From: Sphingomonas sp. Leaf67
Lineage (GTDB): Bacteria > Pseudomonadota > Alphaproteobacteria > Sphingomonadales > Sphingomonadaceae
DNA length: 64,000 nt
Assembly: GCF_001421965.1 (NCBI RefSeq)
Contig: NZ_LMLP01000001.1
Coordinates: 62,001 to 126,000 of the forward strand
Direction: 5' to 3'
Below the pieces are notes generated by a model. That model made no database searches. It was not told the DNA's origin and saw nothing but the letters and a program-made list of their open reading frames with translations. Of the stretch, positions 1 through 11,159 are shown in pieces. Positions within the stretch are counted from its first letter, which is position 1. Each line of letters begins with the position of its first letter. The translations under genes were made by a program, and so were the position numbers.

Positions 1-487
1 TCAGCATCACCCCCTTGGGCCGCCCGGTCGACCCGGAGGTATAGAGGATCGCCACCAGCGCCGCCGGATCGCCGTCGCTTGCCGTCATCGGCGCACCGTC
101 GGGCATGTCGGTCGCGACCGAACACCCGGCGGGCACATCCCCCGGCTCCAGCGAAGCGACGCGCGCGGGCTGCGTCACCAGCAGCGATGCCCCGCTATCG
201 GCCAGAATATGCGCCACCTGCGCCCGTTTCAGCGCGGGATTGACCGGCACATGCACCAGTCCCGCCCGCGCCGCCGCCAGCGGCATGACACAGGCCAACC
301 GTGTCTTGGGCAACCACGTCGCCACCCGCGCCCCCGCCGGCAACCCCCGCAACCCACCCGCAACTCGCGCGACCAGCGTTTCGAGTTCGGCAAAGGTCAG
401 CATCCCCTCGCGATCGATCAACGCCGGGGCATCGGCGTCCCCACGCATCGGCAATCGGTCGATCGTCTGCGGAACCGGATCAAGCAT
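1..487 (-). CDS. Acyl-CoA ligase (AMP-forming), exosortase A-associated type, N-terminal part
   Basis: N-terminal 162 residues of an AMP-dependent acyl-CoA synthetase; the rest lies beyond the left edge. Reading leftward from the ATG at 487 it begins MLDPVPQTIDRLPMRGD and reaches the phosphate-binding loop YTSGSTGRPKGV at about residues 149-160, the signature of adenylate-forming enzymes. It should activate a carboxylic acid as acyl-adenylate. It is divergent from an acyl carrier protein followed by two exosortase-A-associated hydrolases, so it is most likely the ligase of that exopolysaccharide/PEP-CTERM gene set, which may load the carrier protein. The substrate is unknown. Confidence 0.85.
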   Translation of the reverse strand, partial: MLDPVPQTIDRLPMRGDADAPALIDREGMLTFAELETLVARVAGGLRGLPAGARVATWLPKTRLACVMPLAAARAGLVHVPVNPALKRAQVAHILADSGASLLVTQPARVASLEPGDVPAGCSVATDMPDGAPMTASDGDPAALVAILYTSGSTGRPKGVML

Positions 488-625
488 CCCCGCGCCTTAG
501 CCCAGTTGCGGGACGGATTGAACCAGCGAGGCTCCCGGCATCGCAATCCCGCCACCTTGGCATCCCGCCGCCCAACCCCTACACACCCGCGATCCGGCGA
601 CCGGTTCGCCGACAGGGGAAACGAC

Positions 626-898
626 GTGATCGCACAGGGTTCAGCATCGACCGAGGAAACCGTCCGCGCGGTGTTGCGCGACGTGCTGGGCCTGTCTGCC
701 GAACGCGCCGCCGCCTTCGACGATGCGACGCCGCTGTTCGGCGCGCTCCCCGAACTCGATTCGATGGCAGTCGCGGGCGTCCTGACCGAAATGGAGGACC
801 GGCTCGGTATCCTGATAGAGGACGACGATATCGACGGCGACACGATGGAAACCTTCGGCGCGCTGGTCCGCTTCGCGAGCGCCAAGGCGCCCGCTTGA
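626..898 (+). CDS. Acyl carrier protein of the exosortase A locus
   Basis: A 90-residue acidic phosphopantetheine carrier protein. The attachment motif is LDSMAV with Ser46. The GTG start at 626 follows AGGGGAAA and gives the normal length for a carrier protein; longer in-frame extensions upstream have no carrier homology. It probably holds an acyl group delivered by the divergent AMP ligase. Its stop overlaps the start of the next gene (TTGA), so translation is probably coupled. The role in exosortase-linked polysaccharide loci is inferred from position. Confidence 0.8.
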   Translation: MIAQGSASTEETVRAVLRDVLGLSAERAAAFDDATPLFGALPELDSMAVAGVLTEMEDRLGILIEDDDIDGDTMETFGALVRFASAKAPA

Positions 899-1551
899 TC
901 GACCGCTACGACTGGCCCGGTGGCAGCGAGGCGCTCTGGCGCTTCGGTCCTGCTACCGGCCCGGTCGTCCTGCTGCTGCTGCCACCGTTCGAGGAGGCCA
1001 ACCGCACCCGCACCTTTGCGGTCGGTCTGTTGCGCGCCCTGGCCGCGCGCGACGTTGCCGGCATCCTGCCCGACCTGCCGGGACAGGGCGAAAGCCTGTT
1101 CCCGACCGAGGCCGTTAGCCTTGCCAACGGGCGGCGCGCCGTCGCCGCACTGGTCGCCGCGACCGATCGTCCGGTCATCACCGCCGCGATCCGTGCCGGT
1201 GCATTGTTCGACGATGACGCGAACGTCGCGGGCCGCTGGCATCTGGCACCCCAGTCGGGCGAGCGGCTGCTCCGGGAGCTCTCGCGCATCGGTATCGAAC
1301 GCGACGGCGACACTGCCGACATCGGCGGCAACCACCTGTCGGCAACGCTGCTCGCCGAACTGCCCGCCGCCATGCCCGCGACGACACAGCCCTTGCGAAT
1401 CGTCCGCCTCGGCGCCGATCCCGGCCCCGCCGACCTTCGCATCGACGCGGCACCGCTGTGGCGCAGGAGCGAACCGGGCGACGACCCCGACCTTGCCGCC
1501 GCCCTCGCCGACGACCTTGCCGCATGGAGCCGCGCTTGCGTCGGCTGGTGA
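895..1551 (+). CDS. Exosortase A system-associated hydrolase 2
   Basis: 218-residue alpha/beta-hydrolase-like protein matching the hydrolase 2 family of exosortase A loci (TIGR03101 type). The motifs LLLPPFEEANRTRTF near residue 22 and LPDLPGQGES near 60 are typical. The start is a TTG inside the TTGA overlap with the carrier protein gene; no ATG fits. At the position where a nucleophile elbow (G-x-S-x-G) is expected the chain reads AIRAGA, so no obvious serine or cysteine nucleophile is seen. Its 3' end overlaps the next gene by 28 bp in another frame. Family members are usually somewhat longer. Function within polysaccharide export or protein sorting is not established. Confidence 0.75.
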   Translation: MIDRYDWPGGSEALWRFGPATGPVVLLLLPPFEEANRTRTFAVGLLRALAARDVAGILPDLPGQGESLFPTEAVSLANGRRAVAALVAATDRPVITAAIRAGALFDDDANVAGRWHLAPQSGERLLRELSRIGIERDGDTADIGGNHLSATLLAELPAAMPATTQPLRIVRLGADPGPADLRIDAAPLWRRSEPGDDPDLAAALADDLAAWSRACVGW

Positions 1552-2313
1552 CCATCCCCTGCGCCGGTGAAACCATCGCCGCGACGCTCGATCCCGCCGA
1601 AGGGGACACCGCGCTGCTGATCGTCTCGGGCGGCAACGAACTCAGGATCGGTGCGCATCGCGGCATGACGCTGCTGGCGGCGGCGGTGGCGGCGGCGGGC
1701 TTTCCGGTGCTGCGCTACGACCGCCGCGGCATCGGCGATTCGACCGGGACCAATGGCGGGTTCCTGTCGGCCGCGCCGGACCTGATGTGCGCGACCGCAT
1801 GGCTGCGCGCCGCGACCTGCGCGAAACGGATCGTGGCATTCGGCAATTGCGACGCTGCCACCGCCCTCGCCCTGTTCCATGCAACGGCCGGCATCGACCG
1901 CCTGCTGCTCGCCAATCCGTGGGTCGTCGAACCGACCAACGACCTGCCCCCGCCCGCCGCGATCCGCGCGACCTATGCGCAGCGGCTCCGCTCGCCCGCA
2001 GAGTGGAAGCGTCTGTTGACCGGTCGTGTCAACTTCGGCCGCCTGACGCGCGGATTGGTCACCCTCGCCACCGATCGCCGAACCCCAACTGGCCTGACCA
2101 ATCGCGTTGCCGAGGGGTTGGCTTCCGGCATCCCGACCGACATCCTGCTCGCGACCGACGACCACACCGCCCGCGCATTCCTCGCCACGTGGCACCTTCG
2201 TCACCTTTCGGACCTGCGCGCCCGCATCCCCGTGCACCACCACGCTTCGGCCAGCCACAGCTTTGCTCGCCCCGCCGACCGCGACTGGTTGCGCGCCCAG
2301 GTGCTGGCCGCCC

Positions 2314-2327
<14 letters not shown>
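1524..2327 (+). CDS. Exosortase A system-associated hydrolase 1
   Basis: 267-residue alpha/beta hydrolase matching the hydrolase 1 family (TIGR03100 type). Landmarks are [14 protein letters not shown] near residues 35-47, YDRRGIGDS at 65-73 and a nucleophile elbow GNCDAA with Cys109 in place of serine, followed by a late SHSF that could carry the catalytic histidine. It starts at ATG 1524 inside hydrolase 2. It likely acts with hydrolase 2, the carrier protein and the AMP ligase in the exosortase A locus whose main body lies left of the window. Its 3' end overlaps the convergent metH half by 14 bp. Confidence 0.8.
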
Positions 2328-5001
<2,674 letters not shown>

Positions 5002-5011
5002 TGTCTACTGA

Positions 5012-5371
5012 CTATCCAACAAGCTTCAAAAAGAGCGCAGTTCTGTCACGGCCCTTGGTAATGTGGTTATGTCGCACTTCACCCCATACCGCGGTTGCTC
5101 GCATTTTTTCTAGTAGATCCGCTATCCGATCTGCCGTGGCGGGATCATGTTCGATCATCGCATCTGCCAAAATTTCAATTTCATCAAACAAATCCGGGTT
5201 ACTGTCTACGCACAGACCCGCTAGTATCGGGAAAATATGGTCACGCGATGCGAATTTCTCCTTGCGCCAAGCAGCCGCGATTTCTTTGGCCGCCGCTGAA
5301 TAGGAAGTACGGCGGAAAGCGGCAATTTCGGCCGGCTTGTCGAACATCCACTTGAAAGGCACATCAAACAT
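5012..5371 (-). CDS. Hypothetical protein inserted between the two metH halves
   Basis: 119 residues, not recognised. The predicted protein is largely alpha-helical, with alternating charged and aliphatic residues (FDEIEILADAMIEHDP, then ADRIADLLEKMRA). There is no signal peptide, membrane segment or metal motif. Its DNA is clearly more A+T-rich than its neighbours, with codons such as AAA, ATT and TTT that are rare in this window, suggesting recent acquisition. It sits on the same strand with 18 bp before it and 10 bp after it, so it must be co-transcribed with both metH halves. It could be a passenger gene, an immunity or antitoxin-like protein, or an accessory factor; nothing in the sequence decides. 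Confidence 0.7.
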   Translation of the reverse strand: MFDVPFKWMFDKPAEIAAFRRTSYSAAAKEIAAAWRKEKFASRDHIFPILAGLCVDSNPDLFDEIEILADAMIEHDPATADRIADLLEKMRATAVWGEVRHNHITKGRDRTALFLKLVG

Positions 5372-5389
5372 CAGCGCGTTCCCTTGAAC

Positions 5390-6439
5390 TTAAGCCGCCA
5401 TCGTGAACGGTTCGAGGCCCGCAAGCCGCGTCTGGACCGGCACCTTCGGCACCCGGCGTGGCGCAACACCCTTTACCCGCTCGGCCATCGCCTTGATATG
5501 CGCGGGCGTCGATCCGCAGCAGCCGCCCAGAATATTGACCTGCCCATGATCGGCCCAGTCGCCGACCAGCGCCGCCGTCGTCACCGGCGCCTCGTCATAG
5601 GCACCCAGCTCGTTGGGCAGCCCGGCATTGGGGTACACCATGATCAGCGTGTCGCAGATCTCCGACAAGGTCTTCACATGCGGGCGCAGCTGTTCCGCCC
5701 CGAACGAACAGTTCAGCCCGATCGTCACCGGCTTCGCATGGCGGACCGCATGCCAGAACGCCTCGACCGTATGTCCCGACAGGTTACGCCCCGACAGGTC
5801 GGTCAGCGTCATCGACAGCATGATCGGCAGATCGCGGCCCAGCGCCTGCCCGGCCTCGATCGCCGCCATCACCCCGGCCTTCGCGTTCAACGTATCGAAC
5901 ACCGTCTCGATCAGCACGAAATCGATCCCGCCGCTGACGAGCGCATCGATCTGTTCGCGATAGACCTTCTTCAGATGGTCGAAATCGATTTCACGATACC
6001 CCGGATCGTTGACGTCGGGTGACAGCGACAGCGTCTTGTTGGTCGGTCCGATCGCCCCGGCGACGAAGCGCGGCCGGCCGTCGCGCGCGGTATAGTCGTC
6101 GGCCAATGTCCGGGCGATCCGGGCGCTCTGAATGTTGATATCGGCCACTAGCGCCTCGGCACCATAATCCGCCTGGCTGATCAGGTTGGCGCTGAAGGTG
6201 TTGGTCGACACGATATCCGACCCGGCGTCCAGATAGGCGCGGGTGATCGTCTCCGGCACCTCGGGCTTGGTGATCGCCAGAATGTCGTTGTTGCCCTTCT
6301 GGTCATGCCCCAGCATCAGGCTGCCGGCATAGTCGGCCTCGGACAATTTCCAGTTCTGGATTTCGGTACCGAACGCGCCATCGGTAATGAGGACGCGTCG
6401 TGCGGCTTCGGCGTTCAGACGTTCGCGAGCGGAGGTCAT
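5390..6439 (-). CDS. metH: Homocysteine S-methyltransferase part of split methionine synthase
   Basis: 349-residue homocysteine-binding domain, equivalent to the N-terminal barrel of full-length MetH. It begins ITDGAFGTEIQ after a short leader. Zinc-ligand regions are GLNCSFGAEQ near residue 235 and GGCCGSTPAH near residue 310. It presents zinc-activated homocysteine to methylcobalamin carried by the companion protein at 2314-5001. The ATG at 6439 follows AAGGAAGACCC; the frame stays open upstream but only through antisense-like sequence of metF. It lies 23 bp downstream of metF. Confidence 0.95.
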   Translation of the reverse strand: MTSARERLNAEAARRVLITDGAFGTEIQNWKLSEADYAGSLMLGHDQKGNNDILAITKPEVPETITRAYLDAGSDIVSTNTFSANLISQADYGAEALVADINIQSARIARTLADDYTARDGRPRFVAGAIGPTNKTLSLSPDVNDPGYREIDFDHLKKVYREQIDALVSGGIDFVLIETVFDTLNAKAGVMAAIEAGQALGRDLPIMLSMTLTDLSGRNLSGHTVEAFWHAVRHAKPVTIGLNCSFGAEQLRPHVKTLSEICDTLIMVYPNAGLPNELGAYDEAPVTTAALVGDWADHGQVNILGGCCGSTPAHIKAMAERVKGVAPRRVPKVPVQTRLAGLEPFTMAA

Positions 6440-6462
6440 GGGTCTTCCTTCGAACCTTCGGA

Positions 6463-7404
6463 TCAGGCTGCCGCGACGACCGGCGTCGCACGCGGCCGCA
6501 GCCCCAGCAGATGGCAAATGGCGTAGGACAATTCGGCACGGTTGAGCGTGTAGAAGTGGAAATCGCGTACGCCGCCGGCATAGAGCTTGCGGCACATTTC
6601 CGCCGCCACCGTCGCCGCGACCAGTTGCCGCGCACCGGGATGATCGTCCAGCCCCTCGAACAGCCGGTCCATCCACGCCGGGATCGACGCGCCACACAGC
6701 CCGGCGAACTTGCGCACCTGCCCCACGTTCGACACCGGCAGGATGCCCGGCACGATCTCCGCGCTGATGCCTGCCGCAGCGGCAGCATCGCGGAAGCGGA
6801 AGAACGCTTCGGGCGTAAAGAAGAACTGGGTGATCGCCCGCGTCGCGCCGGCGTCGATCTTCCGCTTCAGATTGTCGAGATCGGCCTGCTGATGCTCCGA
6901 GTCCGGATGGAGTTCGGGATAGGCCGCGACCGAAATCTCGAACGGATGCAGCTTTTGCAGCCCGGCGACCAGATCGGCGGCATTGGCATAGCCATCGGCG
7001 TGTGGGACGAACTTCTGCCCCATGGTCGGCGGATCACCGCGCAGTGCGACGATGTGGCGCACGCCCGCCTGCCAATATTCCTCGGCGACCTGATCGATCT
7101 CGGCGCGGCTCGCCTCGACACAGGTCAGATGGGCAGCGGCCGGCATCGACGTATCGCGGGCGATGCGGGCGACCGTCGCATGGGTCCGCTCGCGCGTCGA
7201 TCCACCCGCGCCATAGGTCACCGACACGAATTTCGGTGCGAGGGGTTCGAGGGCGCGCACCGTTTCCCACAGTGCCGCCTCCATCTTGTCGCTCTTGGGC
7301 GGAAAGAATTCGAAGCTGACCGCACAATCGCCCGCCAGATCGGCGAACAACGGTGCATCCAGTGCGCGCCGCGCTTCTTCGAGGTCGGAAATGGTAGGAG
7401 TCAT
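6463..7404 (-). CDS. metF: 5,10-methylenetetrahydrofolate reductase
   Basis: 313-residue FAD enzyme that makes 5-methyl-THF for methionine synthase. Recognisable features are VSFEFFPPKSDKME near residue 29, FVSVTYGAGGSTRERT near 59, HLTCVEASR near 92 and ALRGDPP near 119, all in the family order; length is normal. The start overlaps the stop of the upstream regulator gene by 4 bp (ATGA), so translation is probably coupled. It directly precedes the two MetH proteins, giving one unit for the methyl branch of the methionine cycle. Confidence 0.96.
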   Translation of the reverse strand: MTPTISDLEEARRALDAPLFADLAGDCAVSFEFFPPKSDKMEAALWETVRALEPLAPKFVSVTYGAGGSTRERTHATVARIARDTSMPAAAHLTCVEASRAEIDQVAEEYWQAGVRHIVALRGDPPTMGQKFVPHADGYANAADLVAGLQKLHPFEISVAAYPELHPDSEHQQADLDNLKRKIDAGATRAITQFFFTPEAFFRFRDAAAAAGISAEIVPGILPVSNVGQVRKFAGLCGASIPAWMDRLFEGLDDHPGARQLVAATVAAEMCRKLYAGGVRDFHFYTLNRAELSYAICHLLGLRPRATPVVAAA

Positions 7405-8354
7405 GCTGCCTTCACCTCGCGCACGTCGAACGTCCGCCGTGCCATCCAGAGTTTCACCGTCAGTTCGCCGCCGCCCAATGTCCGGGTCGACACCGGGGCA
7501 AGGCCCGCACTCGCGAACCAGCCCAGCATCTGTTCGTCCGAGAAACCCAGTCGCGCATGGGCATCGCGCTGCCGCAATTCCTCGCGCTCGTGCGGCGCGA
7601 AGTCACAGATCAGCAACCGCCCGCCCGGTTGCAGGACGCGGGCAGCCTCTTCGATCGCCGCACCCGGATGCTGTACAAAATGCAGCACGTGATGCAGCAC
7701 CGCCGCATCGGCGACCGCCGTATCCAGCGGCAATGCGTAAATATCCGCCTGCCGCAACTCGGCCTGATCGATGCCGCGCTCGGTCAGCTTCGCCCGCGCC
7801 AGCCGCAGCATTTCCGAAGACCGGTCGATCCCGATCGCCTGTGCGGCCTGCGGCCCGAACAGTTCGAGCATCCGTCCGGTGCCGGTACCGATATCGACCA
7901 ACAGTGCGATCGGTGCGGAACCCAGTGCCGCGATCATCGCCGCTTCGACCTGCTCCTCGGCAATATGCAGCGACCGGATCGCGTCCCATTCGCCGGCATG
8001 TGCCTCGAACCACGAAGCGGCGGCGGCCGTGCGATCGGCGCGTACCGCCGCCAACCGCGCCCGATCGTCTGCGGTCGCGGCATCGTCCGCCGGCGTCCAC
8101 GCATCGAGTGCCGCCAACAGCGGATCGACCACCGCCGGTGTCCCGAGCGCAACGAAGACCCAGCTACCCTCCTTGCGGCGAACCGCAAGACCGGCATCGC
8201 ACAGGATTTTCACGTGCCGGCTGACCCGAGGCTGGCTCTGGTCCAGCACCTGTGCCAACTCGCCCACCGACAATTCCATCGATCGCAACAGCGTCAGCAC
8301 CCGCAACCGGGTCGCGTCGCTGGCTGCGCGCAGGATATCGAGGGCAAGAGCCAT
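7401..8354 (-). CDS. ArsR-type repressor fused to a SAM-dependent methyltransferase domain (SahR-like)
   Basis: 317 residues in two parts. Residues 1-75 form an ArsR winged helix (SVGELAQVLDQSQPRVSRHVKIL at about 29-51). Residues 120-317 form a class I methyltransferase fold with the SAM/SAH loop DIGTGTG at 154-160 and DFAPHE further on. ArsR-methyltransferase fusions next to methionine genes fit the described SahR regulators, which sense S-adenosylhomocysteine; assignment here rests on architecture and context. It is first in the metF-metH operon, and a perfect 22-bp palindrome ends 8 bp before its start codon, suggesting autoregulation. No clear Shine-Dalgarno sequence precedes the ATG, so the message may be leaderless. 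Confidence 0.88.
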   Translation of the reverse strand: MALALDILRAASDATRLRVLTLLRSMELSVGELAQVLDQSQPRVSRHVKILCDAGLAVRRKEGSWVFVALGTPAVVDPLLAALDAWTPADDAATADDRARLAAVRADRTAAAASWFEAHAGEWDAIRSLHIAEEQVEAAMIAALGSAPIALLVDIGTGTGRMLELFGPQAAQAIGIDRSSEMLRLARAKLTERGIDQAELRQADIYALPLDTAVADAAVLHHVLHFVQHPGAAIEEAARVLQPGGRLLICDFAPHEREELRQRDAHARLGFSDEQMLGWFASAGLAPVSTRTLGGGELTVKLWMARRTFDVREVKAA

Positions 8355-8361
8355 GGGTCAT

Positions 8362-8383
8362 CATATAAAGATATCTTTATATG
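8362..8383. promoter_or_regulatory. Perfect 22-bp palindrome, probable SahR-type operator
   Basis: The half-site CATATAAAGAT is followed at once by its exact reverse complement. It is strikingly A+T-rich in G+C-rich DNA and ends 8 bp before the regulator start codon on the minus strand. A bound repressor here would block transcription start or translation of the whole regulator-metF-metH operon. Seen directly; the binding protein is inferred. Confidence 0.75.
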
Positions 8384-8482
8384 GGTCAATCGATCGCGTG
8401 CTGCTTTGCATCATCGTTGCGCACATGAAACCGTAGCGTTGCTGACGCGTTGGGCGGCGATCATAACGGAAGGGAAACCGCC

Positions 8483-8824
8483 ATGAAAAAGCTTCTTCTG
8501 CTGCCAATCGCCGTCGCCGCACTCTCGATCGGAGCCTGCAGCCAAAAGACCCAGAACGAAACCGGCGAGGCCGCCGACGCCGTTGCTGCCGACGTGAACG
8601 CCACGATGGGTGAGGCCGTCAACGACGTCCAGACCGCTGGCGAGCGTGCGCTGGGAGCGGCTGAAAACGCCACCGATCGCGCAGGCGACAAGATCGAGAA
8701 CGCAGCCGATCGCGCCGGTGCCGCCATCGATCGCGGCGCGGCAAAGGCCGATGCGGCCACCGACAACGCCCAGCGTGAAGCCGGCCAGAGCCTCGAACAG
8801 GCCGGACGCGACCTCCAGCGCTGA
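8483..8824 (+). CDS. Small lipoprotein with amphipathic Ala/Asp repeats
   Basis: 113 residues. Signal peptide MKKLLLLPIAVAALSIGAC ends in a lipobox with Cys19. The mature part is nearly all A, D, E, N, R and K in loose 11-residue repeats (GAAENATDRAG, NAADRAGAAIDRG), predicting a long amphipathic helix like LEA or apolipoprotein-type proteins. The start at 8483 is set by GGAAGGG and the signal peptide. A strong terminator follows. The cellular role is unknown; envelope association and stress protection are guesses from composition. Confidence 0.8.
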   Translation: MKKLLLLPIAVAALSIGACSQKTQNETGEAADAVAADVNATMGEAVNDVQTAGERALGAAENATDRAGDKIENAADRAGAAIDRGAAKADAATDNAQREAGQSLEQAGRDLQR

Positions 8825-8845
8825 CGTACTGCGGTTATCTGGATC

Positions 8846-8883
8846 AAAAGGCCGTCCCCCGATGCAACGGGGTGCGGCCTTTT
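8846..8883 (+). terminator. Rho-independent terminator
   Basis: Hairpin with arms AAAAGGCCG-CCCC and GGGG-CGGCCTTTT around a short loop, ending in a T run. It lies 22 bp after the lipoprotein gene and separates it from the next unit. Confidence 0.8.
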
Positions 8884-8900
8884 CCGTAGGAAGGCGATCG

Positions 8901-9083
8901 ATGCGGCAGACCCATGTGCTCCCCTTGCTGTTACTCGCCGCTTGCAGCTCGGCTGACGAGCCGAGCGCGCCGGGTGGAGTCACCGACAGCGAAGCAGCGG
9001 CATTGAACGATGCTGCAGCGATGCTGGATGCGAACAGTATCGACGCCAATGTGCTGACGGCGCAACAGAAGGAATCACGATGA
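8901..9083 (+). CDS. Very small lipoprotein
   Basis: 60 residues. Signal sequence MRQTHVLPLLLLAAC ends in a lipobox with Cys15; the remaining 45 residues are Ala/Asp-rich without a recognised domain. ATG 8901 follows AGGAAGG. Its TGA overlaps the ATG of the aldo/keto reductase gene (ATGA at 9080-9083), so the two are probably translated together. Function is unknown. Confidence 0.6.
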   Translation: MRQTHVLPLLLLAACSSADEPSAPGGVTDSEAAALNDAAAMLDANSIDANVLTAQQKESR

Positions 9084-10036
9084 CCGATCTCTCGCTGCGC
9101 ACTTTGGGTGCGACCGAACTCGTCACCCCACCGCTGATCCTTGGCGGCAATGTCTTTGGCTGGACGATCGACCGCGCCGAGAGCTTCCGTATTCTCGACG
9201 CGTTCGTCGACATGGGCGGCACGATGATCGATACGGCCGATGTGTATTCGGCATGGGTCGATGGCCATCGCGGCGGGGAGTCCGAGACGATCATCGGCGA
9301 ATGGTTGCGGCAATCGGGCAAGCGCGACCGTGTGGTGCTCGCGACCAAGGTCGGGATGCTGCCCGGCGACAGTGGCGAAAAGCTGGCCCCGGCGCGCATC
9401 GCGGCAGCGGCGGAGGCCTCGCTTGCGCGGCTCGGCACCGACCGTATCGACCTGTATTATGCGCACCAGGATGACAAGGCGGTACCGCAGGCGGAGTATC
9501 TGGCCGCGTTCGGCCGGTTGATCGATGCCGGCAAGATCCGGGTCCTCGGCGCGTCGAACTTCCGGGCGATGCGACTGAAATCGGCGATCGATATCGCCAT
9601 CGCGGAGGGCTTGCCGCGCTTCCACGTCCTGCAACCCGAATATAATCTGGTCAGCCGGCATAAATATGAAGGCGAGCTCCAGAATCTATGCGTCGAACAT
9701 AATATCGGCGTTGCGCCCTATTACGGCCTTGCCGCCGGCTTCCTGACCGGAAAATACCGCTCGAAGCAGGATCTGTCGCAAAGCGTCCGGGGCGCGGGCA
9801 TGGCGACGTTGCTGGAGGGCAAGGGGGCGGCGGTTCTGGCCGCAATGGACGCGGTAGCTACGGAGACCGGTGCGACGCTCGCGCAACTGGCGCTAGCGTG
9901 GCTGGCCGCGCAGGAGGGTGTCGTGGCCCCCATCGCCAGTGCGACCAGCGTTGCGCAGTTGGAAGAGTTGGTCGGGTCGTGGCGCATGCAGCTGTCCGAC
10001 GACCAACTCGCCCGACTGACCAACGCCGGCGTCTAG
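9080..10036 (+). CDS. Aldo/keto reductase
   Basis: 318-residue NADPH-dependent (beta/alpha)8 barrel reductase. The catalytic tetrad is visible: Asp in IDTADVYS with its Tyr, Lys in ATKVGM, and His in YYAHQDD. The C-terminal part (APIASATSVAQLEELVG) carries the cofactor-phosphate region. Closest in style to the YajO/Tas group. The native substrate cannot be read from sequence. It is coupled to the preceding small lipoprotein gene by a 4-bp overlap. Confidence 0.92.
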   Translation: MTDLSLRTLGATELVTPPLILGGNVFGWTIDRAESFRILDAFVDMGGTMIDTADVYSAWVDGHRGGESETIIGEWLRQSGKRDRVVLATKVGMLPGDSGEKLAPARIAAAAEASLARLGTDRIDLYYAHQDDKAVPQAEYLAAFGRLIDAGKIRVLGASNFRAMRLKSAIDIAIAEGLPRFHVLQPEYNLVSRHKYEGELQNLCVEHNIGVAPYYGLAAGFLTGKYRSKQDLSQSVRGAGMATLLEGKGAAVLAAMDAVATETGATLAQLALAWLAAQEGVVAPIASATSVAQLEELVGSWRMQLSDDQLARLTNAGV

Positions 10037-10044
10037 CGTTTCGT

Positions 10045-10068
10045 GCGGGGGTGCCGGGACGCCCCCGC
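10045..10068. terminator. G+C-rich hairpin between convergent genes
   Basis: Nine-bp stem (GCGGGGGTG with CGCCCCCGC, one G-T pair) and a 6-base loop between the aldo/keto reductase and trxB stops. There is no T run, so termination is plausible rather than certain. Confidence 0.4.
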
Positions 10069-10082
10069 CCCCGCCCCCAGCG

Positions 10083-11054
10083 TCATTCCGCAGCTTCGGC
10101 CAGTTCGTCGAACTCGGCGGCCTGCAGGAACCGTTCGGCGTCCAGTGCGGCCATGCAACCGGTTCCCGCTGCCGTCACTGCCTGGCGGTAGACCTTGTCC
10201 ATTACGTCACCACAGGCGAACACGCCCGGTACGCTGGTGCGGGTCGATCCGGTCTCGACCGCGATATAGCCGTCGTCGTCGAGCGCCAGATGCCCGCGAA
10301 ACAACTCGGTCGCTGGATGATGACCGATCGCGACGAAGCCGCCATCGACCTCCAGCATCGACAACTCGCCGGTCATCGTATCTTTCAGTTCGATACCGAC
10401 CAGCCCGTGCGGACTGCCACCACCGACGAAGCGTTCGACCTGCTTGTTCCACAGGACGCTGATCTTGTCGCTGGCGAACAGACGCTGCTGCAGGATGCGT
10501 TCGGCGCGGAAGCTGTCCCGGCGATGGATGATGGTGACATCGTCGCTGTGATTGGTCAGGTACAGCGCTTCTTCGACCGCGGTATTGCCGCCCCCGATGA
10601 CCGCGACCTTCTTGCCGCGATAGAAGAACCCATCGCAGGTCGCGCAGGCCGATACGCCCTTGCCCTTCAACAACTCCTCGCTTTCAAGGCCGAGCCACCG
10701 GGCCTGTGCGCCGGTCGCGATCACCAGCACCTCGCCTTCGTACACCTCGCCGCTGTCGCCGGTCAGGCGGAACGGGCGGCGCGTCAGGTCGACATCGACG
10801 ATCGTGTCCCACATCATCCGGGTACCGACATGCTCGGCCTGCGCCTGCATTTCGCCCATCAGCCATGGCCCCTGCACGACATCGCGAAAGCCCGGATAAT
10901 TCTCGACATCGGTGGTGGTCATCAACTGACCACCGGGTTGGATACCCTGAACTACAATAGGCTCCATCCCGGCCCGCGCCCCATAAATTGCTGCGGACAA
11001 GCCAGCCGGGCCTGAGCCGAGGACAAGCATGCGGGTATGATGGGTTACAGACAT
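10083..11054 (-). CDS. trxB: Thioredoxin reductase
   Basis: 323-residue FAD/NADPH flavoprotein that reduces thioredoxin. FAD loop GSGPAG at 13-18; redox pair CATC with Cys137 and Cys140; NADPH loop GGGNTAVEEA near 154-163 followed by HRRDSFRAE; C-terminal FACGDV and a final flavin motif. Start chosen at MSVTHHTRM because GGAA lies upstream at usual spacing; an in-frame extension to 11078 is possible. Monocistronic as far as seen. Confidence 0.95.
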   Translation of the reverse strand: MSVTHHTRMLVLGSGPAGLSAAIYGARAGMEPIVVQGIQPGGQLMTTTDVENYPGFRDVVQGPWLMGEMQAQAEHVGTRMMWDTIVDVDLTRRPFRLTGDSGEVYEGEVLVIATGAQARWLGLESEELLKGKGVSACATCDGFFYRGKKVAVIGGGNTAVEEALYLTNHSDDVTIIHRRDSFRAERILQQRLFASDKISVLWNKQVERFVGGGSPHGLVGIELKDTMTGELSMLEVDGGFVAIGHHPATELFRGHLALDDDGYIAVETGSTRTSVPGVFACGDVMDKVYRQAVTAAGTGCMAALDAERFLQAAEFDELAEAAE

Positions 11055-11159
11055 CGTGACATTTTCCGTTCGAGGCATTCGGCCCGTCTAATCAGAGCCG
11101 ACATTCGAACGCAACATGGGGAATCCCGAACCCGCCGCAAGCGTATCTTGGGCAGGAGG

